Assembly: GCA_050011315.1 (NCBI GenBank) | Contig: JBEKJI010000032.1 | Span: 1 to 21,906, forward strand | From: Fen-549 sp050011315 | GTDB taxonomy: Bacteria > Actinomycetota > Thermoleophilia > Gaiellales > Gaiellaceae | Direction of reading: 5' to 3' | Length of the DNA: 21,906 nt | In this document: one piece after another, positions 1 to 7,969 of the stretch | Numbering within the stretch: position 1 is the stretch's first letter | How the letters are laid out: every line of letters begins with the position of its first letter | Made by a program: the position numbers and the translations under genes | Notes under the pieces: model-generated | Database searches by the model: none | Told to the model about the DNA's origin: nothing | What the model saw: the letters and a program-made list of their open reading frames with translations, nothing else

Positions 1-47
1 GCGCCCTGCGTCCTAGCCTCGAACCACGATCTCGCACTCATCCGGCG
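1..47. repeat. Terminal direct repeat, left copy
   Basis: These 47 bases are identical and in the same orientation to the last 47 bases of the window (21860-21906). The following bases 48-111 hold no gene; a shorter echo (cctagcctcg at 12-21 and again at 71-80, each followed by a 'cgcactca' string) lies inside it. The repeat may be an assembly overlap of a circular path or a short dispersed repeat at which the contig broke. The identity is read directly; the cause is inference. Confidence 0.9.
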
Positions 48-111
48 CCCCTCCGTCCCCAGCCGAGCTCCCTAGCCTCGCACTCACCGATCACACCCAG
101 TCGACGGGTCG

Positions 112-1290
112 TCAATTGAAACCAGCCCCTAGAGCTTGACCTATCTCGGTGATACGTGCCTGCCAGGAATGCCCCGCCGCCGCGCGGGAGCGGGATCGTC
201 GCCTGTCCTCGTTATCGGAGGCGAGCAACTCGTCGAGGGCCACGGCCGTCTCGGCGGCGTTCGCCGCGAAAGAGATCTCCTCGACGCCCGCGAGCGACGG
301 AAGTGTGGTCGAGACGATCGGCAGTCCGGCTGCGAGATACTCGTAGACCTTCATCGGAAAGATGCTCGCGGTCAGCCTATTCAACCGGTAGGGGATCAGC
401 GCCGCGTCGGCGCCGCGCAGCAGCACGGGCAGCTCGCTCGGCTCGCGGTGCCCGAGTAGATGGACGTTCGCTTTCGCGGCCAGCCTCGAGACGTCGGTAC
501 CGGGATCGCCGAGCCCGACGGACCCGACGAGGACGATGCTCCACTCCGGCCTCAGCTCGGCGAGCTCGCCGAGAAGCTCCAAGTCGACCTTGACGGCGCT
601 GACGGCGCCGACGAAGACAATCCTCGGTCGCGGCAGGGCTTCCATCGCCGGGTCGATTGGCCCATCCTCGAGCGCAGTCGCGAAGAGCTCGGTATCGGCT
701 ACGTTCGGCATCAGACGCACGTTGTCCGCGAGCTCTCGCATCCGCTCGGCCAGAGGAGGCGAGCTGGCGATGACGAGATCGGCGCGTGCGGCGAAAAGCT
801 TCTCGGCCCGGGCGAAAGCGTCGGCGTCGATACGCGCGTGGGCGGCGATGTCGTCGACGCAGTGGTAGACGACGCGGCTCGGCTGCAGGGGCGCGACCAG
901 CGCCAGTGCCTGGGGGACGTATCCCCACAGGATCGGGTGCTCGATTCCGAGCCGGCGCGCCGCCTTGCGAACGGCTCGGCGAAGGAGAAACCCGTTCAGC
1001 CTCTGAATCGAGCCGTGGCCATGGAAGGGGATCACGAGCGGCGAGAGGACGTGGACGCCGTCCCTTTCGCTGAGCGGGCGCAGGCCACGTTTCAGGCGGC
1101 CTGCCATTCGGCGCAGGTCGCGCGCCGAGACGGTCGGCCGGCGCAAGCCGAGCGACTCGATGAAGAGCACCCGGTTCTCGCGCGCCAGGCGCGACATCAA
1201 GTGCTGCTGGTTCGTCCAGTTCTCGGTCTCCCAGTCGGCGAAGCCGACGCAGACGATCGACGCGCCGTGGAGGGGTCCCTTGCCGCTCAC
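112..1290 (-). CDS. GT4-like (GT-B fold) glycosyltransferase
   Basis: This 392-residue protein probably transfers a sugar from a nucleotide-sugar donor to a growing cell-surface glycan on the cytoplasmic side of the membrane. The N-terminal half carries the acceptor-type Rossmann region (ILWGYVPQ and VVYHCVDDIAAH near residues 120-150). The C-terminal half has the GT4 donor-site signature, with IVFVGAVS, then ALIPYRLN and FPMKVYEYLAAGLPIVST near residues 310-330, where the glutamate of VYEYLAAG fits the usual EX7E region. The start is GTG, whose GTGA overlaps the stop of the upstream glycosyltransferase gene, so the two are almost certainly co-translated. No signal peptide or membrane helix is evident. 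The exact sugar specificity cannot be told. It is complete at both ends although it lies only 111 bp from the contig edge. Confidence 0.85.
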   Translation of the reverse strand: MSGKGPLHGASIVCVGFADWETENWTNQQHLMSRLARENRVLFIESLGLRRPTVSARDLRRMAGRLKRGLRPLSERDGVHVLSPLVIPFHGHGSIQRLNGFLLRRAVRKAARRLGIEHPILWGYVPQALALVAPLQPSRVVYHCVDDIAAHARIDADAFARAEKLFAARADLVIASSPPLAERMRELADNVRLMPNVADTELFATALEDGPIDPAMEALPRPRIVFVGAVSAVKVDLELLGELAELRPEWSIVLVGSVGLGDPGTDVSRLAAKANVHLLGHREPSELPVLLRGADAALIPYRLNRLTASIFPMKVYEYLAAGLPIVSTTLPSLAGVEEISFAANAAETAVALDELLASDNEDRRRSRSRAAAGHSWQARITEIGQALGAGFN

Positions 1291-2510
1291 GACGACCCGC
1301 CGCCTCTGCGCAGGCGCGCGAGATGAGTGGCGCTCTCCCCCGGGTCGGTCCGCTCCGGATCGATCACGCCGCGCAGTCCGCGCAAGCGCCGGGGAAGCAT
1401 CCGCGCGACGACTCTCGGCCGGCCGGTAAAGACTGCGAGTGCGTCATATGGTCGAAGCTGCCACTCCTGGTCGAGCGCTCTAAGGATCCCGAGCGGCGTC
1501 AGGCGACCGACCCGGCGCACGCGAAGTTGAGCTTTTCGCGGCTGTTCGTTGCTCACGAGCGCGACGTCGGCGCCGACGTCGCGGGCTGCTTCCAGCCAGG
1601 CGAGCGCCCGTTCTGTTTCGGCGCCGGACGCCAGGCCGACGAGTCGCGGCGATCCGTCGAGACGATGCTCGATCGCGAAGTGCCCGGGGCGCGTGGACTC
1701 GGGCTTGCGGCGGCTACGCAGATAGGTGGTCCAGACGAGCGCGTCGGATGTGCAGTCGAGCCAGATCTTCAGCCAGCCGCGCCAGCCGTCCCGCCAGCCG
1801 CGAAAGACGAACATGCGCGTGAAGAACTTTGTCGGCGGCCTGAGCACGATTCCGACCAGTGCTGCCCGCAGGCTGCGCTCGACCGCCACCTGCTCGGCCT
1901 CGAGGCGGGCATAGCGAACCGCGTCGCCGGCAGCCTCACGCGCGGAGGTGGCGAGCAGATGGTGCAGGTCGCCCTCGAGCATCCAGACCGGGCCGCGAGG
2001 CGTGAGTCCCTCGTGCACGTTGCGCGTCTCGTCGTGGCGGTAGGAGCCGCGGCGAAAGAGGCGGTGGCGGTAATCCGGATAACGGGCCGAGCCCGCGAGC
2101 GGCCGGCCGAGGAAGATCTGGCGGATCGGCATCGCGGCGATGTCGTGCTCCTTGCTCGCCGGCGTGGCGAGGAAATCCCCGAGCGATACTTGTAGCTCGA
2201 GAGTCACGCGCTCGTCGGCATCCAGCTCGAGGATCCAGTCGCAGCGGGCTCTGTCCAGAGCGAAGTTGCGCTGCGCCGCGAAGCTCGTCCAGGGGTTCTC
2301 GATCACCGTCGCACCTGCCTCGCGTGCGATCTCCCGCGTCGCGTCGCTCGAACCGGAGTCGACCACGATCACCTCGTCGCAGAACTCAACGCTGGCGAGC
2401 GCCTCCGGGAGCGCCTCCTCCTCGTTCAGAACGATCAGGCAGGCTGAGATCGTGGCGCGGCGCCTTCCGGTCGATTCCCGGTCTTCGGGGACTGCTGGCG
2501 TGAGCGGCAG
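1287..2510 (-). CDS. GT2-like glycosyltransferase with extra C-terminal domain; non-ATG start
   Basis: The GT-A domain is clear: SACLIVLNEEEALPEAL, then VIVVDSGSSDATREIA, then the LELDADERV nucleotide-sugar/metal site and RNVHEGL. These match the KdtX/WaaE-like GT2 group. The first GTG-initiated frame begins at 2372 and lacks the first beta strand, but the same frame upstream (2373-2456) encodes that conserved strand, so the real start must be further up. In-frame stop-free sequence reaches about 2560 with no ATG, GTG or TTG. The best candidate is CTG at 2510, preceded by AGGGAGG at a good distance, giving 407 residues. After the GT2 domain and a helical stretch (about residues 250-290) there is a ~115-residue C-terminal Rossmann-like segment (LVGLASGAETERALAWLEAA, ALVSNEQ, ALAVFTGRPRVVAR) that is not a standard part of GT2 enzymes. 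Function as a glycosyltransferase is confident; the start codon is inference. Confidence 0.8.
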   Translation of the reverse strand: MPLTPAVPEDRESTGRRRATISACLIVLNEEEALPEALASVEFCDEVIVVDSGSSDATREIAREAGATVIENPWTSFAAQRNFALDRARCDWILELDADERVTLELQVSLGDFLATPASKEHDIAAMPIRQIFLGRPLAGSARYPDYRHRLFRRGSYRHDETRNVHEGLTPRGPVWMLEGDLHHLLATSAREAAGDAVRYARLEAEQVAVERSLRAALVGIVLRPPTKFFTRMFVFRGWRDGWRGWLKIWLDCTSDALVWTTYLRSRRKPESTRPGHFAIEHRLDGSPRLVGLASGAETERALAWLEAARDVGADVALVSNEQPRKAQLRVRRVGRLTPLGILRALDQEWQLRPYDALAVFTGRPRVVARMLPRRLRGLRGVIDPERTDPGESATHLARLRRGGGSS

Positions 2511-2755
2511 AGCCGACCTCCCTGTGGCGTCAAGAAGGACGATGACAGCTCGAAGAGCCTACAGCGATACGGGTTCACGACCCAACGACGGCGTAACGGT
2601 CGTATGAACCGGACGCGCCCGCTTCACATTCGCGTCGGATGACTATCGAGGCGCTGCCTACTCGCTCGAGGCGGGGGTAATCTCATCGGAGAACCTCGTG
2701 CCGGCGAAGATAAGCCGGTTTTCCGAGCGGTGTTCGTGGCCGGGAGGAGGAAGGC

Positions 2756-2800
2756 ATGGTGGAGTCGGCCGTCGAACTGTTTTCGAGCTGGCAGCTATGA
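2756..2800 (+). CDS. Possible 14-codon leader ORF, overlapping the next start
   Basis: An ATG at 2756 follows a very strong GGAGGAGGAAGG ribosome site and encodes MVESAVELFSSWQL. Its TGA (2798-2800) overlaps the ATG at 2797 of the Ig-like protein as ATGA. The large gene itself has no good ribosome site, so translational coupling through this mini-ORF would explain how it is started. No peptide function is suggested. Confidence 0.35.
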   Translation: MVESAVELFSSWQL

Positions 2801-4941
2801 GCCTCTTTCGACGCAAGCGGGAGGGCGAGGACGGACGCGACGAGCGTCCTCCGCCGCCGCCTGCCCGAAAGTCGGAGCCGAACGAGCCGCAGTCCGGCGC
2901 CCAGCCGCAGCTCCCCGATTCGCGGGAGCCGGCCGGCTGGGAGCCCGAGCAGATCGAGACCAAGGAGGATTGGCAGGAGATCGAGGGCCGCTTCGCCGGT
3001 GCGATCACCGCTCCCGCCCCCGGCGAGATCGTCTCCGGTCTGGTCGAGGTCGGCGTTCTTCCCGCCGGGCCTGTGCCCGAGCCGGTCGTGCTGCGGCTGG
3101 AGTGGTCGCGCGACGAGGTGAACTGGCGAAGCGTCGATCCGGGTGGCGCCGACGATCAGAACCGGCCCCGTAGCGAGATCCTGCCATCGCCGCTGCACTG
3201 GGACACGAGCTCCCTTCCCGACGGCGCCTGCTTCCTACGCCTGGTCAGCTCGGATTCCGGCGGCGCCGATACCTTCAGCGAGCCCGTTTCGCTGCAAATC
3301 GACAACCTGGGTCCCGAGGTGCGCCTGCTCGAGCAGCTTGCCGGGCGCACGCTCTCGGGCGTCGTGATGGTCAGCGTGGACGTCGAGGATCTCGTCTCGG
3401 GAGTCTCACTGGTTGAGCTCGAGATCTCGAGCGGAGGCGAGCGCTGGCGCCGAGTCACCGAGGTGCGCGCGGCGCCGTTCGCGCTCCGGTTGAACACCGA
3501 GGAGATCACGGACGGGCAGTACGAGCTGCGCATCGCGGCCCGGGATGGGAGCGGGAACCTGAGTCGCGGAGAGCCCTGGACGGTCGAGATCGCCAACACC
3601 GCCGGAGCGGCCGAGCTGATCGATCCGGGTGAGCATCTTCACGGCCGCGTGAATCTGATCGCGCGGGCAGCGGACGCGCGCTCGACACAGATGATCTTCG
3701 AGATCGCGGCTGCCGGTAGCGACGAGTGGCGGGCGCTCGGCACCGCCCGTGCTCCCTTCCATCTTCCCGTCGATACTCGCCAGCTCGTGGACGGGATCTA
3801 CGAGCTGCGGATCGAGTCGCTGACGGCCGACGGTCAGTCCACCTACTCCCGGTGCTTCGGTCCCTACACCATCGACAACACGCCGCCCTCGGTTGCGATC
3901 GCCGAGCCGCGTGAGGGCGACACCCTCCAGGGCTGGGTCGAGCTGGTGGCCGAGGCCAGGGACGACACCAGCGGCGTGGCGCGGGTCGAGCTGAGCTATG
4001 CGGAGTCCGGCGAGTGGAGGTCGCTGGCCGAGCTGGAGCCGCAGGACAGCGAGGTACGCGGCTTCTGGCAGACCGACGAGTGCGCGCCCGGAGCCTGCCG
4101 GCTGCGCGCGACGGCGTTCGATCGGGCGGGGAACGAGGCCAGTCACGTGATCGCGGTGACGATTGCGCCGTCGCCTCCGCAGTCCGAGCCCGCGACCGAG
4201 GAGGCTGCTCCCGCTCTCGGTCCGGAGCCGGTTCACAGCAAGCCGTCCAGCGCGCGTCCGCCCTCACCCGAGGCGGCCGGCCGCTTCGGACAGGTTCCGA
4301 ACTGGAACTGGGAGCGACCCTCTCGCGCCGAGCCACCCGAAAGCGAGGCGGAGACCGCCCCGCCCGAGCCGATTGCCGAGCAGCAGGCACAGACCGCCGA
4401 GGTCGAAGCCCCCGAGGTCGGCATACCCGAGCCGAAGGCGCAGCCGGCCGCAAAGGGAGTCACCTGGCGCTGGAAGGCGCCGCAAGCGAGCGAGGAGCCC
4501 GAACCGAAGTCCGAGCCCGAGCCCGAGCCGGAACCGGAACCGGAGCCCAAACCCGAGTCCGAGCTCGAAGCAAAGCCCGCAGCGGAGATTCGCCTCGTCG
4601 AGCCGCTTCAGTTCGAAGAGCCGCAGGCGAGCGGCGAGGAGAGAGACGAAGGTGTGGCGCCCGCGGAGGAGCGGAAAAAGGAGCTGGCCGCGGCGTCCGG
4701 AGCCGAAGAGGGCGGAAGCGTCGTTAACTTTCCGCGCGTGGCCCGGGGCTGGGATATCTGGGAGCTGAGCGAGTTGGTGGATGAGACGCTCGGGCAAGAC
4801 CCGGCTCGCCAGGAGGAGCGGCGCCAGATCCTCTACCACCTGCGCGAGCACACCGCGGTCGACGGCCGCATCCCGCCCGAGTTCGATGGACTCATCTATG
4901 AGGTCTTTGGCGAGCTGATGCCCGGCGACCCGGGCGCCTGA
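2797..4941 (+). CDS. Multi-repeat Ig-like domain protein with Glu/Pro-rich linker
   Basis: I do not recognise a named family. The 714-residue protein has a charged, proline-rich start (MSLFRRKREG, no signal peptide or membrane helix). Four Ig-like beta-sandwich repeats of ~95 residues follow (about 70-168, 169-265, 266-359, 360-456). Each carries a 'DG.Y.LR' strand (DGACFLRL, DGQYELRI, DGIYELRI, GACRLRA) and ends near 'IDN..P' or similar, as in bacterial Big_3-type repeats. A Glu/Pro/Ala-rich linker (457-640) contains an EPEPEPEP tract. A compact C-terminal domain (about 640-714; GWDIWELSELVDETLGQD, RRQILYHLREH) is helical and may be a partner-binding module. A longer in-frame GTG start at 2698 exists, but the added residues look non-coding and the ATG is coupled to a mini-ORF. 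It lies next to glycan genes, so a cell-surface or assembly role is possible but unproven. Confidence 0.75.
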   Translation: MSLFRRKREGEDGRDERPPPPPARKSEPNEPQSGAQPQLPDSREPAGWEPEQIETKEDWQEIEGRFAGAITAPAPGEIVSGLVEVGVLPAGPVPEPVVLRLEWSRDEVNWRSVDPGGADDQNRPRSEILPSPLHWDTSSLPDGACFLRLVSSDSGGADTFSEPVSLQIDNLGPEVRLLEQLAGRTLSGVVMVSVDVEDLVSGVSLVELEISSGGERWRRVTEVRAAPFALRLNTEEITDGQYELRIAARDGSGNLSRGEPWTVEIANTAGAAELIDPGEHLHGRVNLIARAADARSTQMIFEIAAAGSDEWRALGTARAPFHLPVDTRQLVDGIYELRIESLTADGQSTYSRCFGPYTIDNTPPSVAIAEPREGDTLQGWVELVAEARDDTSGVARVELSYAESGEWRSLAELEPQDSEVRGFWQTDECAPGACRLRATAFDRAGNEASHVIAVTIAPSPPQSEPATEEAAPALGPEPVHSKPSSARPPSPEAAGRFGQVPNWNWERPSRAEPPESEAETAPPEPIAEQQAQTAEVEAPEVGIPEPKAQPAAKGVTWRWKAPQASEEPEPKSEPEPEPEPEPEPKPESELEAKPAAEIRLVEPLQFEEPQASGEERDEGVAPAEERKKELAAASGAEEGGSVVNFPRVARGWDIWELSELVDETLGQDPARQEERRQILYHLREHTAVDGRIPPEFDGLIYEVFGELMPGDPGA

Positions 4942-5412
4942 CCTGCTCCGGGGAGCCGGCACCGCCACCACCGTCCCGCGGCGGCACGATTGCTATCGGT
5001 TACACCCGGAGGAATCCAGGTTTCCTCTCTGGTCTTCCTGGAAAAAAACGGTCACCCTCCTCCATCTGAGGCTCCGGCCAGGATCGAACCGAAATGCCCA
5101 ATCTTCCGATAACGAGGGACTTCTCGCCCGCGCCGGGATTGGCCGCGAACCGAAAGGCGGCGGCCGCCGGAGTTCGGTGGGCGCTCTGTCTCGGGTCTGC
5201 GAGGCCGCCGTGTGGAGCCGAGGCTGAGGATCGGATGTTCGGGTCTTGCTTTTTTCTCCGAGACAAGTCTGAATACGAGGTGTCCCCTGAAATGCGGCTC
5301 GCGGTCGACTGCGGTCGTCCGAGACCGCATTCGTCCCCCCATGAAGTCTCTGCGTTTTTGGCCGTAGTAATAGGAAGATGATTCTGCGAACCCCCCAACC
5401 GCCTCTCCTCCC
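4942..5412. other. 471-bp non-coding region upstream of the glycosylphosphotransferase
   Basis: No convincing gene is present; short open frames on both strands have composition unlike the neighbours. The right half holds competing base-pairing segments (see 5291-5331). A short frame at 5378-5416 (ATG to TGA, 12 codons) overlaps the GTG of the next gene as GTGA. An A/T-richer stretch (ggccgtagtaataggaag, about 5360-5377) could be part of a promoter. This would give the downstream gene a structured 5' leader. Confidence 0.5.
5291..5331 (+). promoter_or_regulatory. Alternative stem-loop region in leader
   Basis: The segment gaccgcatt (5323-5331) can pair with aatgcgg (5291-5297), with gcggtc (5301-5306) or with tgcggtc (5310-5316). 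These pairings are mutually exclusive. The last one makes a 7-bp hairpin with loop gtccga. Such competition is typical of leaders that switch structure, but no known riboswitch consensus is seen. Confidence 0.25.
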
Positions 5413-6903
5413 GTGACCGAGACCGTCTTCCATCGGCCGACTCTCGGCACCGTCGAAGGGCTCAGGCTCGGCGCTCGCGCGGGCGTCGGCACCGCCAGGC
5501 GCAGCGATCACTACTGGCGCCTGACCCGCTTCGCGCTCGACATCTTCTTGCTCGGGTCGGCAATCGTCGTTTCCGAGCTCGCCTCTCCGGCCGCGCATGT
5601 GAGAACGGGTGGCTACCTGTGGCCATCGCTGTTTGCGCTCGTGGCGATATCCGTCTTCATCTCTCGGGGTGCCTATGCGCAGCGCCTGAAGGTCGACTTC
5701 CTCGACGACATGCGCTCACTCGTGGTGGCCGTCGGCCTGGCGACGATGTCGGTCGTGACTCTCAGGGTCATGCTGTACACGGCTCCCGTCGACACGGCCG
5801 CCGAGACGATCAGGCTGGCCGTTTTCGCCACCGTCTATCTCACCGCGGGGCGGATCGGCCTCGATTTCTCCCAGATACGTGCACGCCGCTCGGGTGAGGC
5901 TGTGCCAACGCTGGTGATCGGCGCCGGCAAGGTCGGGCACACGACCGCAAAAAGGCTGCTCGACCATCCCGAGCTTGGCTTGCGCCCGATCGGCTTCCTC
6001 GACAAGGAGCCGCGCGAGGATTCCTCGGCGACCCGCCACCTGCCCGTGCTCGGCGCGAGCTGGGACTTCGAGCAGGTCGTGCGCGAGTACGGCGTCGGCC
6101 AGGTGATCATCACCTTCTCGACCGCGCCCAACGACGTGCTCCTGCGTATGGTCAAGCGCTGCGAGGAGCTCGGAGTCGGCGTCTCGCTGGTACCGCGCCT
6201 GTTCGAGAAGGTGACCGACCGGCTGACGATCGATCACCTCGGCGGCCTGCCGCTGCTCACCTCTCATCCGGCGAACACGCACGGCTGGCAGTTCGCGATC
6301 AAGTACGCGCTCGATCGCGTGCTGGCGTTGTTGATACTGATCGTCTGCGCCCCCTTGATGCTCGCGGCCGCGCTCGCAACCTGGATCTCGCTCGGCCGGC
6401 CGCTCCTCTTCCGGCAGCTGCGCGTCGGCCTCGACGGTCGTACCTTCGAGATGCTCAAGTTCCGCTCTATGCAGCTGAATTGGGACGTACCAGAAGAGGC
6501 GATAGAGGCGGCGACGCTGCCCGACGACACCGCGCCCGGTGGCATCGAGGGCGACGATCGCCGCACCCGGGTCGGGACGATCATGCGCAAGACCTCGATC
6601 GACGAGCTGCCGCAGCTGTTCAACGTCGTCATGGGCGACATGTCCCTGATCGGGCCCCGGCCCGAGCGGCCCGAGTACGTCGAGCTGTTCGAGTCGCGGG
6701 TCTATCGCTACAACGACCGGTTGCGAGTGAAGTCGGGCATCACCGGCTGGGCCCAGATCCACGGACTACGGGGCAAGACCTCGCTCTCCGATCGTGTCGA
6801 GTGGGACAACTACTACATCGAGAACTGGTCGCTCTGGCTCGACTTAAAGATCGCGCTCAGAACAACGCTGGCGATCGCCGGCTTCTTCGGCAGCGTCAAG
6901 TAG
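5413..6903 (+). CDS. Polyprenyl glycosylphosphotransferase (WbaP/WcaJ-type initiating sugar transferase)
   Basis: This enzyme moves a sugar-1-phosphate from a nucleotide sugar to undecaprenyl phosphate in the membrane, the first step of exopolysaccharide or O-unit-type glycan assembly. The 496-residue protein has the classic order. Four N-terminal membrane helices span about residues 38-150. A cytosolic CoA/NAD-like fold follows (TLVIGAGKVGHTTAKRLLDH, GFLDKEP, about 165-265). A re-entrant helix (VLALLILIVCAPLMLAAALA, ~300-325) leads to the catalytic domain with FRQLRVGLDGRTFEMLKFRS, the Asp-Glu pair in TSIDELPQLFNVVMGDMS (D397/E398) and SLIGPRPERPEY, then SGITGWAQIHGLRGKT near the end. GTG start; a weak upstream mini-ORF ends over it. 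Its 3' end overlaps the convergent gene by 8 bp. With the nearby GT4 and GT2 genes it forms a likely surface-glycan locus. Confidence 0.92.
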   Translation: MTETVFHRPTLGTVEGLRLGARAGVGTARRSDHYWRLTRFALDIFLLGSAIVVSELASPAAHVRTGGYLWPSLFALVAISVFISRGAYAQRLKVDFLDDMRSLVVAVGLATMSVVTLRVMLYTAPVDTAAETIRLAVFATVYLTAGRIGLDFSQIRARRSGEAVPTLVIGAGKVGHTTAKRLLDHPELGLRPIGFLDKEPREDSSATRHLPVLGASWDFEQVVREYGVGQVIITFSTAPNDVLLRMVKRCEELGVGVSLVPRLFEKVTDRLTIDHLGGLPLLTSHPANTHGWQFAIKYALDRVLALLILIVCAPLMLAAALATWISLGRPLLFRQLRVGLDGRTFEMLKFRSMQLNWDVPEEAIEAATLPDDTAPGGIEGDDRRTRVGTIMRKTSIDELPQLFNVVMGDMSLIGPRPERPEYVELFESRVYRYNDRLRVKSGITGWAQIHGLRGKTSLSDRVEWDNYYIENWSLWLDLKIALRTTLAIAGFFGSVK

Positions 6904-7957
6904 CGTCATCAACACCCGTGGCCAGGCCGCTCTTCTCGAGCTGGCCGATGATCTCTTCGGCGTACTCGGGGTAGAACTCGGCCAGGCAGCTCGGGCAGAG
7001 GCTGTGGCTGAACTCGGCCTCGGAGTGTTGCGACACATAGGACTCGACCTGGCTCCAGTAGCCCTTGTCGTCGCGGATTCGCTTGCAGTGAGAGCAGATT
7101 GGCAGAAGGCCGCCGAGTAACTTCTGTTGCGCCTCGGCGCGGTCGAGCGCGGAGGCGCCGGCGAGTAGCGCTATCACGAATGTGGCGGCCACGGTTACGG
7201 CGGCGATCGCGTGGCCGGTCGGTTCGTTGTAGAGGGCGGTCTGGACTCCGATCAGGATCGGGGAAAGCAGGACGAGTGGCGCGAACCTCCGCGCCATTCG
7301 GCCGCCGGCGCCGGGCGAGATGAAGACCGCCAACCAGGTCCCGCGGGGATTGAGCGCCGCCAGCCCGACCACCAGGATCGCGAGCCCGGCCAGAGCGTTC
7401 ACGCCGATGCCGTTTACCGTAGAAAAGCCGCGCAGGTAGTCGACGTTGTAGGCGTAGCCGATGATGCCGGCCGTCACCACGATCGCGAGCGCGTTGTTGA
7501 CCCAGGCCGCCGCGTATGCGCGGCCCTTTCTGGAGCGGGTGAGCAAAATCAGGTTCGCGCCGGCGAGCAGAAGGCCGACTGCGGCATGAGGCGACGGACG
7601 GCCGGGCACGGGGCTGCCGGTCGTGTCGCGGAACAGCAGCTCGTCGATGCCGAGACCGCGCCAGGAATCCTCGAGCAGAGTGAGCGCCGAGACCACGACG
7701 CAGAACGCTCCCGCGGCGCCGGCAAGCAGGCGCTCCCGGCGCCTCGGCTCGGCCCGGGCAAACGCGGCGAGTCCCGCTCCGGCGGCGACGAGCATCACGG
7801 CGGCGTTCGCCTTCGTCGCGGGGACGCCGGGCCAGATTCGCATGAGTACGGTCAGGTCGAGAGCCCAGCCCACGAGCACGGCCACGCCCAGCCCGGCTGC
7901 TGCGATCCCGGCGATACGCGCCACCAGGTATCTATCGAAACCCGCGCGGGCGAGCAT
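6896..7957 (-). CDS. Eight-TM sensor-like membrane protein with C-terminal Cys4 module, no catalytic domain
   Basis: The 353-residue protein has about eight membrane helices (residues ~10-275), resembling the membrane sensor halves found on histidine kinases and diguanylate cyclases. A short linker (ALDRAEAQQKLLGGLL) follows, and then a ~60-residue module with CSHCKRIRDDKGYW and CPSCLAEFYPEY. That CxxC...CxxC module is familiar as a C-terminal tail of sensor and response-regulator proteins (ICxxCKKIRDDxGYW motif) and looks able to bind a metal or act as a redox switch. No kinase, GGDEF or phosphatase domain is present, so the output is unknown. The ATG has no Shine-Dalgarno but has a TAGAAT box 6 nt upstream, consistent with a leaderless mRNA. 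It is convergent with, and overlaps, the glycosylphosphotransferase gene by 8 bp. Topology and motif are seen; a sensing role is inference. Confidence 0.75.
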   Translation of the reverse strand: MLARAGFDRYLVARIAGIAAAGLGVAVLVGWALDLTVLMRIWPGVPATKANAAVMLVAAGAGLAAFARAEPRRRERLLAGAAGAFCVVVSALTLLEDSWRGLGIDELLFRDTTGSPVPGRPSPHAAVGLLLAGANLILLTRSRKGRAYAAAWVNNALAIVVTAGIIGYAYNVDYLRGFSTVNGIGVNALAGLAILVVGLAALNPRGTWLAVFISPGAGGRMARRFAPLVLLSPILIGVQTALYNEPTGHAIAAVTVAATFVIALLAGASALDRAEAQQKLLGGLLPICSHCKRIRDDKGYWSQVESYVSQHSEAEFSHSLCPSCLAEFYPEYAEEIIGQLEKSGLATGVDDAT

Positions 7958-7963
7958 GTCTCA

Positions 7964-7969
7964 ATTCTA
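7964..7969 (-). promoter_or_regulatory. -10 box (TAGAAT) of leaderless promoter
   Basis: On the minus strand TAGAAT sits 6 nt before the ATG at 7957, placing the transcription start at or next to the start codon. An imperfect -35 (acttga) lies 16 nt upstream. No ribosome site is present between. Confidence 0.5.

Noticed and set aside
4500..4560. Hexanucleotide-like repeat (gagccc/gaaccg units)
   Set aside because: It simply encodes the Glu-Pro tract of the Ig-like protein and is imperfect at the DNA level; no evidence of phase variation.
5070..5160. tRNA-like T-arm on the minus strand (ggttcgatcc with ggccgg)
   Set aside because: The T-loop looks right, but the stem pairs poorly, and no D-arm, anticodon arm or matching 5' acceptor strand is found within 75 nt.
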